This document shows, piece by piece, positions 32,154 to 39,591 of a stretch of 39,591 nt of DNA. Made by a program: the position numbers and the translations under genes. Under the pieces are notes generated by a model. That model ran no database searches. It worked only from the letters and a program-made list of their open reading frames with translations, and was not told where the DNA came from. Numbering within the stretch: the stretch's first letter is position 1; every line of letters begins with the position of its first letter. Source of the stretch: Ruminococcus sp. UBA4275 (lineage in GTDB: Bacteria; Bacillota; Clostridia; Oscillospirales; Ruminococcaceae); contig DGVV01000098.1 in NCBI GenBank assembly GCA_002395085.1, forward strand, positions 1-39,591, written 5' to 3'.

Positions 32154-32576
32154 ATGATCACTGTTAAACGCGGAGAAATTTACTATGCCGATCTCAGTCC
32201 GGTTGTCGGCTCTGAACAGGGCGGCATCCGTCCTGTACTCATCATCCAGAATGACGTGGGCAACCGCTACAGCCCGACGGTCATTGCCGCCGCCATTACC
32301 AGCCGGTGCGGCAAAGCGCAGCTCCCGACCCATATCCCGCTCTGCGCAGAGGACTGCGGTCTGACCAAAGACAGCGTGATTCTGCTGGAACAGATCCGCA
32401 CAATCGACAAGCAGCGCCTCAAGGAGTGCATGGGCGAAATCCCGCATATTGTCATGAAGCAGGTGGATTATGCGCTGAAAATCAGCTTCGGACTGATTCC
32501 GCGCCCTGCCCGCCGGACAGCATCCGCGGCAGGCATCGGCAAAACGGCGCAGACGCATCGGGAACTTGCAAGCTAA
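32154..32576 (+). CDS. mazF: MazF/NdoA-type mRNA endoribonuclease toxin
   Basis: 140 residues. The MazF fold is clear: VKRGEIYYADLSPVVGSEQGGIRPVLIIQND (GD/E-Q-G-xRP signature with catalytic Arg), ITSRCGKAQLPTHI and SVILLEQIRTIDKQRL. Such enzymes cut mRNA at short specific sequences and are normally held inactive by MazE. No MazE-like gene precedes it: upstream lie 195 bp and a divergent gene. The C-terminus extends about 25 residues beyond the usual 115 (PARRTASAAGIGKTAQTH). GAAAGGA lies before the ATG at 32154. Confidence 0.92.
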   Translation: MITVKRGEIYYADLSPVVGSEQGGIRPVLIIQNDVGNRYSPTVIAAAITSRCGKAQLPTHIPLCAEDCGLTKDSVILLEQIRTIDKQRLKECMGEIPHIVMKQVDYALKISFGLIPRPARRTASAAGIGKTAQTHRELAS

Positions 32577-32603
32577 GCTGCCCGGCTTCTGCCCTTCTGC
32601 CGC

Positions 32604-32632
32604 TTGACAATGCAATGCGAAATGAGTATAAT
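32604..32632 (+). promoter_or_regulatory. Promoter of the first cyclophilin gene
   Basis: TTGACA (32604-32609), 17-bp spacer, TATAAT (32627-32632). Confidence 0.92.
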
Positions 32633-32667
32633 GGTATTTGACTCACCATAACAAAAGGGAGGATACC

Positions 32668-33465
32668 ATGCAAAAATCTGCTCTCAAACCGCGAAATGCA
32701 AAGCTTGTCAAGGGACTCTCCCTCGCCTGCGTCTGCACGCTGCTGCTTTCATTCGGTTTTTCCATCTGGCAGGGGCTGACAAACGATTACTCTGCGGTTC
32801 TGGATACCAGCGAAATCGCGCTGATTCAGCTTGATCCGCCCGCTGAAGGTTCGCCCGTCGCACAGATGCATACAACCGCCGGCGATATGACCTTCACCCT
32901 CTTTCCGGAGGAATGCCCGCAGACTGTGGCGAATTTCATCAGCCTTGCGCAAAGCGGCGCCTACGACGGCACATACGTCTTCCGCATTGAACCGGATGTG
33001 TTCTTCTCTGCCGGTTCTTCCTCGCCGGAAGGTGCGCCTGTCAATGAAAATGACGCCGCTGAACATATCCCGCAGGAGCTCTCCCCGAAACTCTGGCCGC
33101 TGCGCGGCGCACTCTGCGCCCTCACCACCAAAACTGAAGGCGGCTTCTGGAAAACCCTCACCAAAACCCGCGAATCCTTCACCGGCAGCAGATTTCTTGT
33201 CGCAGACAGCATTTCCTTCTCCGAGGAGATGAAAAATGAGCTGCTGACTTCCGCAAGCGAAGGCATGAAACCCGTTGCGGAAGCCTTCGCGGAACACGGC
33301 GGCATTCCGAATTATTCGCAGCAGATTACCGTTTTCGGGCAGATGACCGATGGCTTTGAAATCCTCGATGCCATCACCGGCGCAGCGGTCACAGGCGAAC
33401 AGAATGCGCAGCGTCCCAAAGACGAAATCCGCATCACGGGCATTGAGATCCAAACGGCAAAATAA
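32668..33465 (+). CDS. Membrane-anchored cyclophilin-like protein with eroded active site
   Basis: 265 residues with a signal-anchor (about 15-34) and an outside cyclophilin domain (about 64-263; MHTTAGDMTFTLFPEECPQTVANFISL and ITVFGQMTDGFEILDAI). In active cyclophilins the core reads FHRI...FMxQGGDP, as in the next gene. Here it reads VFRIEPDVFFSAGS (104-117): the Arg remains but His, Met and Gln-Gly-Gly are replaced. A long insertion (120-200) separates the halves. It may be a chaperone or binding protein without isomerase activity. GGGAGG fixes the ATG at 32668. Confidence 0.82.
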   Translation: MQKSALKPRNAKLVKGLSLACVCTLLLSFGFSIWQGLTNDYSAVLDTSEIALIQLDPPAEGSPVAQMHTTAGDMTFTLFPEECPQTVANFISLAQSGAYDGTYVFRIEPDVFFSAGSSSPEGAPVNENDAAEHIPQELSPKLWPLRGALCALTTKTEGGFWKTLTKTRESFTGSRFLVADSISFSEEMKNELLTSASEGMKPVAEAFAEHGGIPNYSQQITVFGQMTDGFEILDAITGAAVTGEQNAQRPKDEIRITGIEIQTAK

Positions 33466-33527
33466 GTGTCGGCAGCCGTTTCCCGTATATTTTTTTGGGA
33501 AAAGCTGACAGAATCCGCGAAAACAGC

Positions 33528-33556
33528 TTTACAAACGGCGCGAAACGTGATATAAT
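33528..33556 (+). promoter_or_regulatory. Promoter of the second cyclophilin gene (and possibly murA)
   Basis: TTTACA (33528-33533), 17-bp spacer, TATAAT (33551-33556). Confidence 0.88.
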
Positions 33557-33622
33557 AAGGATAACCATACGTGAAGTTTACTATTCGTATATCTATCCGC
33601 AGGCAAAAGGAGTATATTGCTC

Positions 33623-34405
33623 ATGCCAAAGCATTGGTACATAAAAGCGGCGGCTCTGCTGATCAGCGGAGCTGCGGCACTCTGTGCGCTGACTGCGTGT
33701 GAACGCAATCAGATTGAGCTGGATAATGAAACCATCCGCAATTTCACCCCGCCCCAGCAAGGCGAGGATATTGTTGTGCTTACCATTCGGGATTACGGCG
33801 ATGTCAAAATCAAATTGTTCCCCGATGCTACGCCGAAGGGCGTCGAGAATTTCACAACACTTGTCAAAAACGGCTTCTACGATGAGCTGATCTTCCACCG
33901 CATCATCAAGAATTTCATGGTGCAGGGCGGTGACCCGAAAGGCAACGGCACAGGAGGTGTCGATGCGTGGGGCAGCGAAAACGGATTTGAACAGACCATT
34001 TCGCCGGATCTCCACCACTTCACCGGTGCAGTCGCTTACGCCATCGGCAGCGACAAGCTCAATAAGAGCCAGTTTTATATCGTCACGGGCAATCTGTGCG
34101 ATGACAATTATTTTGAGATGCTCAGTTCGCAGGCGGGTCTGACATATTCCGGTGCTGTCAAGGCGCTGTACGGTCAGGTCGGCGGCTATCCGTCCCTCGA
34201 CGGCGGTTACGAGATCTTCGGTCAGGTCTTTGACGGCATGGATCATATTCTCGAAATGCAGAAGGTCGCAACAGACGGCAATGACAAGCCGAAATCACAG
34301 ATCCAGATCGAAAAGGCAGAGGTCATCCCTTATGACGGTACTGCCCCGAACTGGCTCTCCTTTGACGGGCAGCCCGTAAGCCCGCAGACAAATATTACAA
34401 CTTAA
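33623..34405 (+). CDS. Lipoprotein peptidyl-prolyl cis-trans isomerase, cyclophilin type
   Basis: 260 residues. The signal peptide ends in lipobox LTAC (Cys26). The cyclophilin domain follows (about 50-240) with intact catalytic core FHRIIKNFMVQGGDPKGNGTGG (Arg93, Phe98, Gln101) and FYIVTG. It should help fold secreted proteins at the outer membrane face. AAAGGAG lies 10 nt before the ATG at 33623; an in-frame TTG at 33617 is closer but less likely. Gene order suggests duplication with the preceding cyclophilin, now far diverged. Confidence 0.92.
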   Translation: MPKHWYIKAAALLISGAAALCALTACERNQIELDNETIRNFTPPQQGEDIVVLTIRDYGDVKIKLFPDATPKGVENFTTLVKNGFYDELIFHRIIKNFMVQGGDPKGNGTGGVDAWGSENGFEQTISPDLHHFTGAVAYAIGSDKLNKSQFYIVTGNLCDDNYFEMLSSQAGLTYSGAVKALYGQVGGYPSLDGGYEIFGQVFDGMDHILEMQKVATDGNDKPKSQIQIEKAEVIPYDGTAPNWLSFDGQPVSPQTNITT

Positions 34406-34528
34406 CAAAAGGAAGATGGAAACGCTTTGAATATGTGCAGGGATAACGCACCCGCATCCGATCTTGCGGGGCAGGAGGATACGACCAAAAATATAGATAC
34501 AAAATGTGAGGAACAAGGAGATAACACA

Positions 34529-35872
34529 GTGAACACACCGATGAAGCTCGAAATCAAGGGCGGAAAACCGCTCATGGGCGAGGTCGAAATCAGCGGCGCG
34601 AAAAATGCCGTTGTCGCAATTCTGCCCGCCACTTTGCTTTCTGACGGTCCGTGCATCATTGAAAATGTGCCGGACATCAGCGACGTCACGATCAGCCTCA
34701 AAATCCTCAGACACCTCGGCGCAACGGTTGAAAAGCTCGCGCCGCATACCTACCGCATCGACACTTCTGCGGTCACGGAATGCTGCGTGCCGAATGACAT
34801 CGCACGAAAAATGCGTGCCTCCTATTATTTCATGGGTGCGCTCGCCGGCAGATTCGGCCATGCGCGTGTCTCTATGCCCGGCGGATGCCCCCTCGGTGAC
34901 CGCCCTATCGACCAGCACGAAAAGGCGTTCAAACGCCTCGGCGCAACCTGCAAGGTTGACCGCGGGATGGTCGATATTACCACAAACGGCGGCCTCAAGG
35001 GAAACCAGATCTTCTTTGATGTCGTCACCGTCGGCGCAACAATGAATGCAATCCTCGCCGCTGTCAAGGCGGAGGGTCTCACCGTCATCGAAAATGCAGC
35101 CAGAGAGCCGCATATCGTTGACCTCGCCAGCTTCCTCAATTCGATGGGCGCTGAGATCATGGGTGCCGGCACGGATACCATCAAGATCCGCGGCGTCAAG
35201 CATCTCCGCGGCACGGAATATGCGATCATCCCTGACCAGATTGAGGCTGGCACATATATGGTCGCTGCGGCGGCAACCCGCGGTCATGTTACCATCAAGA
35301 ATGTCATCCCCAAGCATCTCGAATCCATCATCAGCGTACTGGAAAAAATCGGCGTCGATGTCGTCCAGAGTGATGATTCCGTCACGATTTCCGTCTCCGG
35401 CCCGCTCGTCAAGACCAGCATCAAGACCCGCCCGCATCCCGGTTTTCCGACCGATATGCAGCCGCAGGTCTCGACCCTGCTTTGCCTCGCTGAAGGTACA
35501 AGCATGATCAAAGAAGGCGTCTCCGATGCGCGCTTCCAGTATGTGGAAGAACTTCGCCGCATGGGCGCCGATATTCAGGTGGACGGCAAGGTTGCTGTCG
35601 TCGAAGGAACGGGGCATCTGACCGGTGCGCCGGTCAAATGCTGTGATCTGCGCGCAGGTGCGGCACTCCTCATCGCGGCACTCGCTGCAACCGGCGTGAC
35701 AACAATTGAGGACATCTTCCACATTGAGCGCGGCTATGCCGACATCGTGGAAAAACTTGCGGCACTTGGAGCGGACATCCGCAAAGTGCCGGTTGATCCG
35801 GACGGCCCTGCTGTCACAAAAGTGATTCCCCCTGCTATTGCGCAGGCTGCACTTGACAAGGTGCAGGCATAA
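34529..35872 (+). CDS. murA: UDP-N-acetylglucosamine 1-carboxyvinyltransferase MurA
   Basis: 447 residues from GTG. It transfers enolpyruvate from PEP to UDP-GlcNAc, the first committed step of peptidoglycan synthesis. Catalytic Cys120 lies in GGCPLGDRPIDQH (the fosfomycin target residue); the N-terminal ISGAKNAV loop holds the Lys-Asn pair. The GTG at 34529 has AAGGAG 8 nt before it and matches the family start; the frame is open to an ATG at 34433, which would add a hydrophilic extension. The 123 bp before it hold no clear promoter, so it may share the 33528 transcript. Confidence 0.96.
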   Translation: MNTPMKLEIKGGKPLMGEVEISGAKNAVVAILPATLLSDGPCIIENVPDISDVTISLKILRHLGATVEKLAPHTYRIDTSAVTECCVPNDIARKMRASYYFMGALAGRFGHARVSMPGGCPLGDRPIDQHEKAFKRLGATCKVDRGMVDITTNGGLKGNQIFFDVVTVGATMNAILAAVKAEGLTVIENAAREPHIVDLASFLNSMGAEIMGAGTDTIKIRGVKHLRGTEYAIIPDQIEAGTYMVAAAATRGHVTIKNVIPKHLESIISVLEKIGVDVVQSDDSVTISVSGPLVKTSIKTRPHPGFPTDMQPQVSTLLCLAEGTSMIKEGVSDARFQYVEELRRMGADIQVDGKVAVVEGTGHLTGAPVKCCDLRAGAALLIAALAATGVTTIEDIFHIERGYADIVEKLAALGADIRKVPVDPDGPAVTKVIPPAIAQAALDKVQA

Positions 35873-35892
35873 TTCCCATCCAGACATTCAGG

Positions 35893-35920
35893 CAGGGCGA
35901 AATCTCTTTCGCCCTGTTTT
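35893..35920 (+). terminator. Terminator after murA
   Basis: CAGGGCGAAA (35893-35902) pairs perfectly with TTTCGCCCTG (35907-35916) around TCTC, then TTTT. The next gene starts 17 bp later, so partial readthrough is likely. Confidence 0.85.
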
Positions 35921-35936
35921 CCATAGAGGTGAGATC

Positions 35937-36719
35937 ATGGCGCGGATTTATCCGCTTTTCAGTTCCAGCAAGGGCAATGCTGCATACATCGGTTCACCGG
36001 ATGCCGGCATTCTGATTGATGCAGGCGTCTCCGAGCGTCGTCTCTCCGGCGCTATGCAGCGCTGCGGACTCCATCCGCAGGCTGTACAGGCAGTCTTTAT
36101 CACGCACGACCACTCCGACCACATCAGCGGTTTGCGCGTATTTACGAAAAAATTCGGTGTTCCGGTCTATGCGCAGGCGATCACAGGTGAACATCTCCAA
36201 AACGGCGGTCACATCTCAGAAGGCAGCAGCCTGCACATTCTCACAGGGGATGTCAGCATCGCGGGAATGACCGTTTCCGCCTTCGCAACTTCGCACGATA
36301 CCGCACAAAGCTGCGGCTACCGCATCACAATGCCGAACGGCGTGTGCTGCGCTGTCTGTACAGACCTCGGTATTGTCACGGAGACTGTCCGCAATGCCGT
36401 AAGCGGCTGCAAACTTGTTTTGCTGGAAGCCAATTACGATCCCGGTATGCTGCGCAGCGGATGCTATCCCCCGCCCCTGAAGGCACGCATCGCATCTGAT
36501 CACGGACATCTCTCAAATGACGATTCTGCTGCATTTGCAAGGTGGCTGCTGCAAACTGGAACAACCCATTTTGTGCTGGGACATCTCAGTCAGGAAAACA
36601 ATACCCCGCAGCTTGCGGAAAACACGGTCGTCAGCGGGCTTGCGGGATTTATCCGCGGACAGGATTACCTGCTGCACGTTGCCGCCCCCGAAACTGACGG
36701 AAGGATGATCGTATTTTGA
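35937..36719 (+). CDS. Metallo-beta-lactamase-fold hydrolase, YycJ/WalJ type
   Basis: 260 residues. LFSSSKGNAAYIGS near the N-terminus and the metal motif HDHSDH (57-62) place it with YycJ proteins; later ligands sit in FATSHD, TDLG and GHLS. YycJ belongs to the RNase Z/nuclease branch; the B. subtilis gene lies in the walKR operon and affects DNA repair and wall homeostasis, a role only inferred here. ATG at 35937 after AGAGGTGAG. It overlaps rlmH (TGATG), and that gene pair is common in Bacillota. Confidence 0.9.
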   Translation: MARIYPLFSSSKGNAAYIGSPDAGILIDAGVSERRLSGAMQRCGLHPQAVQAVFITHDHSDHISGLRVFTKKFGVPVYAQAITGEHLQNGGHISEGSSLHILTGDVSIAGMTVSAFATSHDTAQSCGYRITMPNGVCCAVCTDLGIVTETVRNAVSGCKLVLLEANYDPGMLRSGCYPPPLKARIASDHGHLSNDDSAAFARWLLQTGTTHFVLGHLSQENNTPQLAENTVVSGLAGFIRGQDYLLHVAAPETDGRMIVF

Positions 36720-37192
36720 TGCAGATTCAGCTCACGGCCGTCGGAAAGCTCAAGGAAAAATGGCTTCGCGACGCCTTTTCCGAGTATGAGAAACGACTCA
36801 GCCGATACTGTAAGCTCACCCTCACCGAATTGCCTGAAGCAAGACTGCCCGAATCCCCTTCTGCGGCGGAGATTGCTGCGGCACTTGAAAGCGAGGGCAA
36901 AGCCATCCTGCAAACAGTGCGCGGCAGGCTCATCGCACTGTGCATTGAGGGAAAAATGCGCAGCAGCGAGGAATTTGCTGCGATGCTGGAGCAGACCGCC
37001 CTCAACGGTGACAGCACGGTCTCCTTTGTGATCGGTTCAAGCTTCGGCTTGAGCGATGAAGTCAAAAAGCGCGCAGATATGCGCTTTTCCATGTCTCCTA
37101 TGACATTCACGCACCAGATCGCCCGTGTATTGCTCATGGAACAGCTCTACCGTGCATTCCAGATCAGTTCCGGCGGAAAATACCACAAATAA
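36719..37192 (+). CDS. rlmH: 23S rRNA pseudouridine-1915 N3-methyltransferase RlmH
   Basis: 157 residues, the usual size. It methylates pseudouridine 1915 in helix 69 of 23S rRNA on assembled 70S ribosomes. The SPOUT knot is complete: FVIGSSFGLSDEV and the C-terminal MSPMTFTHQIARVLLMEQLYRAFQI ending GGKYHK. Start ATG at 36719 overlaps the previous stop. Confidence 0.97.
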   Translation: MQIQLTAVGKLKEKWLRDAFSEYEKRLSRYCKLTLTELPEARLPESPSAAEIAAALESEGKAILQTVRGRLIALCIEGKMRSSEEFAAMLEQTALNGDSTVSFVIGSSFGLSDEVKKRADMRFSMSPMTFTHQIARVLLMEQLYRAFQISSGGKYHK

Positions 37193-37203
37193 AGAGTGAT
37201 CAT

Positions 37204-37968
37204 ATGGAATTTCATTGCTTCGGTGATCCGCAAAAACCCGCGATGCTCCTTATTCACGGTCTTCTGAACCCGTGGCAGATCTGGGAGCCGCATACCCACT
37301 TTTTCACAGATGACTACTATGTCATTGTGCCTGCGCTGGATGCCCATGTCGCGGAACATCCCAGCGAATTTGTCTCGCTTGATGACGAAGCCGTACAGAT
37401 TGAACAGTATCTTGCAGACCATTGTGGCAGGAAAGCTGCTGTTGTCTGCGGGCTGTCTATGGGCGGCGTCATTGCGAACCGCCTCTTTGAACGCGGCAAA
37501 ATTACCATGCGATGTCTCGTCCTCGACGGCGCACCGCTTGTGCGCATCCCCCGCTTTGCAGAATGGATGATGACACAAAGCTACTGCACCATCATCCACA
37601 AAATGAAACAGCGCGATCCCAAAACGATTGCATCCTTTCAGCGCGATTTTCTGCCGGAACGCTTTCTGCCGCTCTTTTACCCGTTTGCAGATACCATGAC
37701 CGACGAGTCGATCCGGAATATTCTTTCTGCAATCGGGCGCTCGGAAATCGTGCCGCGCAGCGATCACGCAGGCATCCGCATCCTCTTTCTTCACGGCGAT
37801 GCCAAAAATGAAATGCTCTCTGCAAAAGCTGCAAAGCTGATGTGCCGGCATTATCCGCAAACCGTCGTCAAATCCTGTCCGAATATGAAGCACGCCGAAT
37901 TTGCTTCGCTGCATCCGGAAGAGTGGTGTCACGATGTCGGCGCGTTTCTCCGTCAATCTGCCCTGTGA
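37204..37968 (+). CDS. Alpha/beta-hydrolase
   Basis: 254 residues. Oxyanion-hole segment LLIHGLLNPW (15-24), nucleophile elbow GLSMGG (S85), an acid candidate in FLHGDAKNEM and a catalytic His candidate in MKHAEF near the C-terminus. The substrate is unknown; the family covers esterases and peptidases. It begins 11 bp after rlmH and is followed 15 bp later by the next gene, so it is in one operon. Confidence 0.88.
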   Translation: MEFHCFGDPQKPAMLLIHGLLNPWQIWEPHTHFFTDDYYVIVPALDAHVAEHPSEFVSLDDEAVQIEQYLADHCGRKAAVVCGLSMGGVIANRLFERGKITMRCLVLDGAPLVRIPRFAEWMMTQSYCTIIHKMKQRDPKTIASFQRDFLPERFLPLFYPFADTMTDESIRNILSAIGRSEIVPRSDHAGIRILFLHGDAKNEMLSAKAAKLMCRHYPQTVVKSCPNMKHAEFASLHPEEWCHDVGAFLRQSAL

Positions 37969-37983
37969 AAGGAGTGTTTTCCC

Positions 37984-38289
37984 ATGATTTTCCCTGCTAT
38001 TTTGCAAACCGCAAAAGAGATTGCCAATCTCGGTAAACCGCTGCAAATCTACCTCATCAGCCACAAAACGCATCCCACGACCGGTCAGCTCATCAGCTTC
38101 AAGCTCGCGCTCATCGTCCGCGATGAGACCCCGAACATCTCTGAACTCGAATGCTTCCTCTATACCGCCGTGGACAGCGCGTACCCCTATGACCTTGTGC
38201 TGTACCGCAAAAGCGAATGGGAAACTCTGTCGCAGGATCCCCGCACCTTTGCGTGGTCCATCCGCGAGAACGGGAGTGTGCTGGCATGA
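37984..38289 (+). CDS. Degenerate nucleotidyltransferase (MNT)-like protein
   Basis: 101 residues. It overlaps a HEPN gene by 4 bp, the place normally taken by MNT. The line QIYLISHKTHPTTGQLISFKLALIVRD (21-47) aligns with the MNT core, in which an active enzyme has GS followed about 10 residues later by DxD. Here GS reads SH and SDIDL reads ISFKL, so the catalytic residues are gone. The C-terminal part (YPYDLVLYRKSEWETL, then IRENGSVLA) keeps the MNT look. I infer an inactive pairing partner or antitoxin for the HEPN protein. AAAGGAG precedes the ATG. Confidence 0.62.
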   Translation: MIFPAILQTAKEIANLGKPLQIYLISHKTHPTTGQLISFKLALIVRDETPNISELECFLYTAVDSAYPYDLVLYRKSEWETLSQDPRTFAWSIRENGSVLA

Positions 38290-38729
38290 GCAGAGGATAC
38301 CGTGAGGGAGACAGCAAACGTTATTTCGACTGGCTGTATTACGCCGCCATTGACCTGCGCGCTGCCAAGCTTTTGCTGGATGACAGCCGCTGCTATAATC
38401 TCGTTGCATTTCACTGCCAGCAGTGTGTGGAAAAGGCGCTGAAAGGCTATCTGCTGTGGCGCAAGCATCATCTCTATGATGGCCATAACCTGCCCTGGCT
38501 CTGCAAGCAGGCTGCCGAGGAAGATCCCCATTTCCGTGACCGCGTACCCTTTACGAGTATGCTGAACCACTACTACATTGAAGCGCGTTATCCCGCTGAC
38601 TTTCTCCTTCAGCTTGATGATGATTCCGCTTCTGACCTGATCATCAGCACAAGCGATATGCTGACATTCGTCAACAGCCTTGTGAAATTCGATTTCCAGA
38701 GCTATCACCAGAAAAAGCCGCGCAACTAA
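38286..38729 (+). CDS. HEPN-domain protein
   Basis: 147 residues, all-helical. The HEPN pattern is clear: a helix with YYAAIDLRAAKLLL, then YNLVAFHCQQCVEKALKGYL (32-56), H-N-LPWL, and IEARYPAD (98-105) with the conserved Arg-Tyr-Pro. HEPN proteins paired with MNT act as toxins (often RNases) or as substrate-binding subunits. The ATG overlaps the MNT-like stop (ATGA). Whether this one is an active RNase is open, since a clear RxxxxH pair is not obvious. Confidence 0.85.
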   Translation: MSRGYREGDSKRYFDWLYYAAIDLRAAKLLLDDSRCYNLVAFHCQQCVEKALKGYLLWRKHHLYDGHNLPWLCKQAAEEDPHFRDRVPFTSMLNHYYIEARYPADFLLQLDDDSASDLIISTSDMLTFVNSLVKFDFQSYHQKKPRN

Positions 38730-38746
38730 CATGAACGGAGAACCGC

Positions 38747-39385
38747 ATGAACCAGAACCAAATGGAACAGGAATACAAGTGGCACGTTCCGATTGAGACG
38801 CTTGCCGCTCTCGCGCAGGAGCTGCATATCGCTCCGCAGCGCACTGCACACGATACCATTCAGATGGAAGCAATCTATTATGATACAGCCGATGATCTCG
38901 TTTACAAAAACGGCGCTGCTGTCCGCATCCGCCGCGAAAACAGACGAACGATCTGCTGCATGAAACGTACTATCAAAAAGGAAGGCGCATCTGCACTCCG
39001 CGAGGAATACGAGGTGGAAGCTGCCGACCTCGCTGACGGTCTGCGCAAACTTCCGGATGTCGGTGCGCCGCGCGATTTCTGCGAAATGCTCAGCCGGCAG
39101 ACCTTCCGTGAAATTGGCCGCACACGCTTCATCCGAAGCTGCTATACGCTGCATTTCACAGGAGATACGCCGTTTACAGCAGAGTTTGCGGTGGATGTCG
39201 GAGAACTCGGCGGAAACGGACGCTGGTCATCCTTTGAGGAACTGGAACTGGAACTGAAATCCGGCAGCAGCGATGCCTTTTCTGCCTATGCCGCAGACCT
39301 CGAACGCCGCTTCGCACTGATTCCGCAGAAGAAATCCAAGCTTGCCCGCGCAATTGCGTGTGCAAAACTCTCGCCGGAGAAATGA
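38747..39385 (+). CDS. CYTH-domain protein
   Basis: 212 residues. The CYTH signature ExExK is at 7-11 (EQEYK), followed by beta strands with MEAIYYDTADDLVYKNGAAVRIRREN and alternating basic or acidic residues lining a tunnel (CCMKRTIKK, EEYEVEA, FEELELELKSG). CYTH enzymes bind triphosphates or polyphosphate with divalent metals (triphosphatase, adenylate or thiamine-triphosphate type); the substrate is unknown. Last gene of the rlmH operon. Ribosome site CGGAGA precedes the ATG at 38747. Confidence 0.85.
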   Translation: MNQNQMEQEYKWHVPIETLAALAQELHIAPQRTAHDTIQMEAIYYDTADDLVYKNGAAVRIRRENRRTICCMKRTIKKEGASALREEYEVEAADLADGLRKLPDVGAPRDFCEMLSRQTFREIGRTRFIRSCYTLHFTGDTPFTAEFAVDVGELGGNGRWSSFEELELELKSGSSDAFSAYAADLERRFALIPQKKSKLARAIACAKLSPEK

Positions 39386-39551
39386 ACCTGAATCTCCGCG
39401 CAAAACCGGACAAATACATAAAAAGTGTCTCCGACGGATTATAAATGGCGACTCCGTCCCCAAGCCTCTGCTCAAGGGTCACTGAACCTGAAGCATCCCT
39501 TATTTTGCAGGATAAGATTTTGAACGCATTTACATTACTTTTCCATAATGA

Positions 39552-39591
39552 GATTCCAAAGGGATCGCATCCCTTTGGCGGGGTTTGGGTG
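39552..39591 (-). repeat. Dispersed intergenic hairpin repeat, copy 2 (cut by the window edge)
   Basis: On the minus strand it reads CCCCGCCAAAGGGAT-GCG-ATCCCTTTGGAATC, matching the core of copy 1 (GCCAAAG...CTTTGGAATC) with different central bases that still pair. The arms are perfect (39556-39565 with 39569-39578). 39386-39551 shows no gene. Confidence 0.65.

Noticed and set aside
34427..34528. An N-terminal extension of MurA from ATG 34433 or TTG 34427
   Set aside because: The extra residues are hydrophilic and without family counterpart; the GTG at 34529 has a well-spaced AAGGAG.

Overview
The window looks like a chromosomal segment of a cellulosome-forming Ruminococcus (Oscillospiraceae, Bacillota), closest in style to R. 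champanellensis or R. flavefaciens. The reasons are cohesin and dockerin modules joined by Thr-rich linkers, Clostridia-type gene order (DUF512-der-plsY-gpsA, DUF177-rpmF, spoVB-like/mazG/HU/rqcP), strong AAGGAGG ribosome sites and vegetative promoters with TTGACA/TATAAT boxes 17 bp apart. The genus is an inference from module content; no 16S gene or species marker is present.

Positions 1-10756 form the unusual part. A cohesin-BIG2-dockerin protein, cut by the window edge, is followed by an ECF sigma factor (1410), an overlapping membrane protein with the layout of an anti-sigma sensor (1889: cytoplasmic N-terminus, one membrane segment, a stalk of about 200 Thr-rich residues, SpaA/Cna_B-like tip), and three tandem secreted dockerin proteins (A 3155, B 5511, C 7886). 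A 40-bp promoter-like block (TGTCAGG, then a GACGT box exactly 21 bp downstream, then TATATAGAGGG) stands before the sigma gene, before B and before C. A follows the sensor gene directly. The simplest reading is an autoregulated sigma/anti-sigma circuit that controls a small family of non-catalytic cellulosome-attached proteins, analogous to but not homologous with the SigI/RsgI systems of Clostridium thermocellum. Gene B is split by one in-frame TGA where paralogue C has TGG (Trp).

Positions 10757-25454 are mostly housekeeping: a SpoVB-like flippase (-), an unknown gene with trpS, mazG with HU and rqcP (+), rpsF-ssb-rpsR (-), a membrane-anchored GH25 lysozyme (-), a DUF5662 gene and a lipoprotein (+), rplM-rpsI (-), and a minus-strand run der-plsY-DUF4177-like-small ORF-gpsA for phospholipid synthesis and ribosome assembly.

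Positions 25455-28680 hold a dispersed hairpin repeat, an anomalous 100-nt tRNA-like sequence, a 32-residue membrane microprotein, an unknown gene, a DUF512 radical-SAM gene, rpmF and DUF177. Positions 28825-31958 hold a P-loop gene, pgi and a D,D-carboxypeptidase with altered active-site motifs (all -).

Positions 32154-39385 (+) hold a MazF toxin without a visible antitoxin, two consecutive exported cyclophilins (the first with eroded catalytic residues), murA, a YycJ-type metallo-hydrolase, rlmH, an alpha/beta hydrolase, a HEPN protein paired with a nucleotidyltransferase-like protein that has lost its catalytic residues, and a CYTH protein. The window ends in an inverted, truncated copy of the dispersed repeat.
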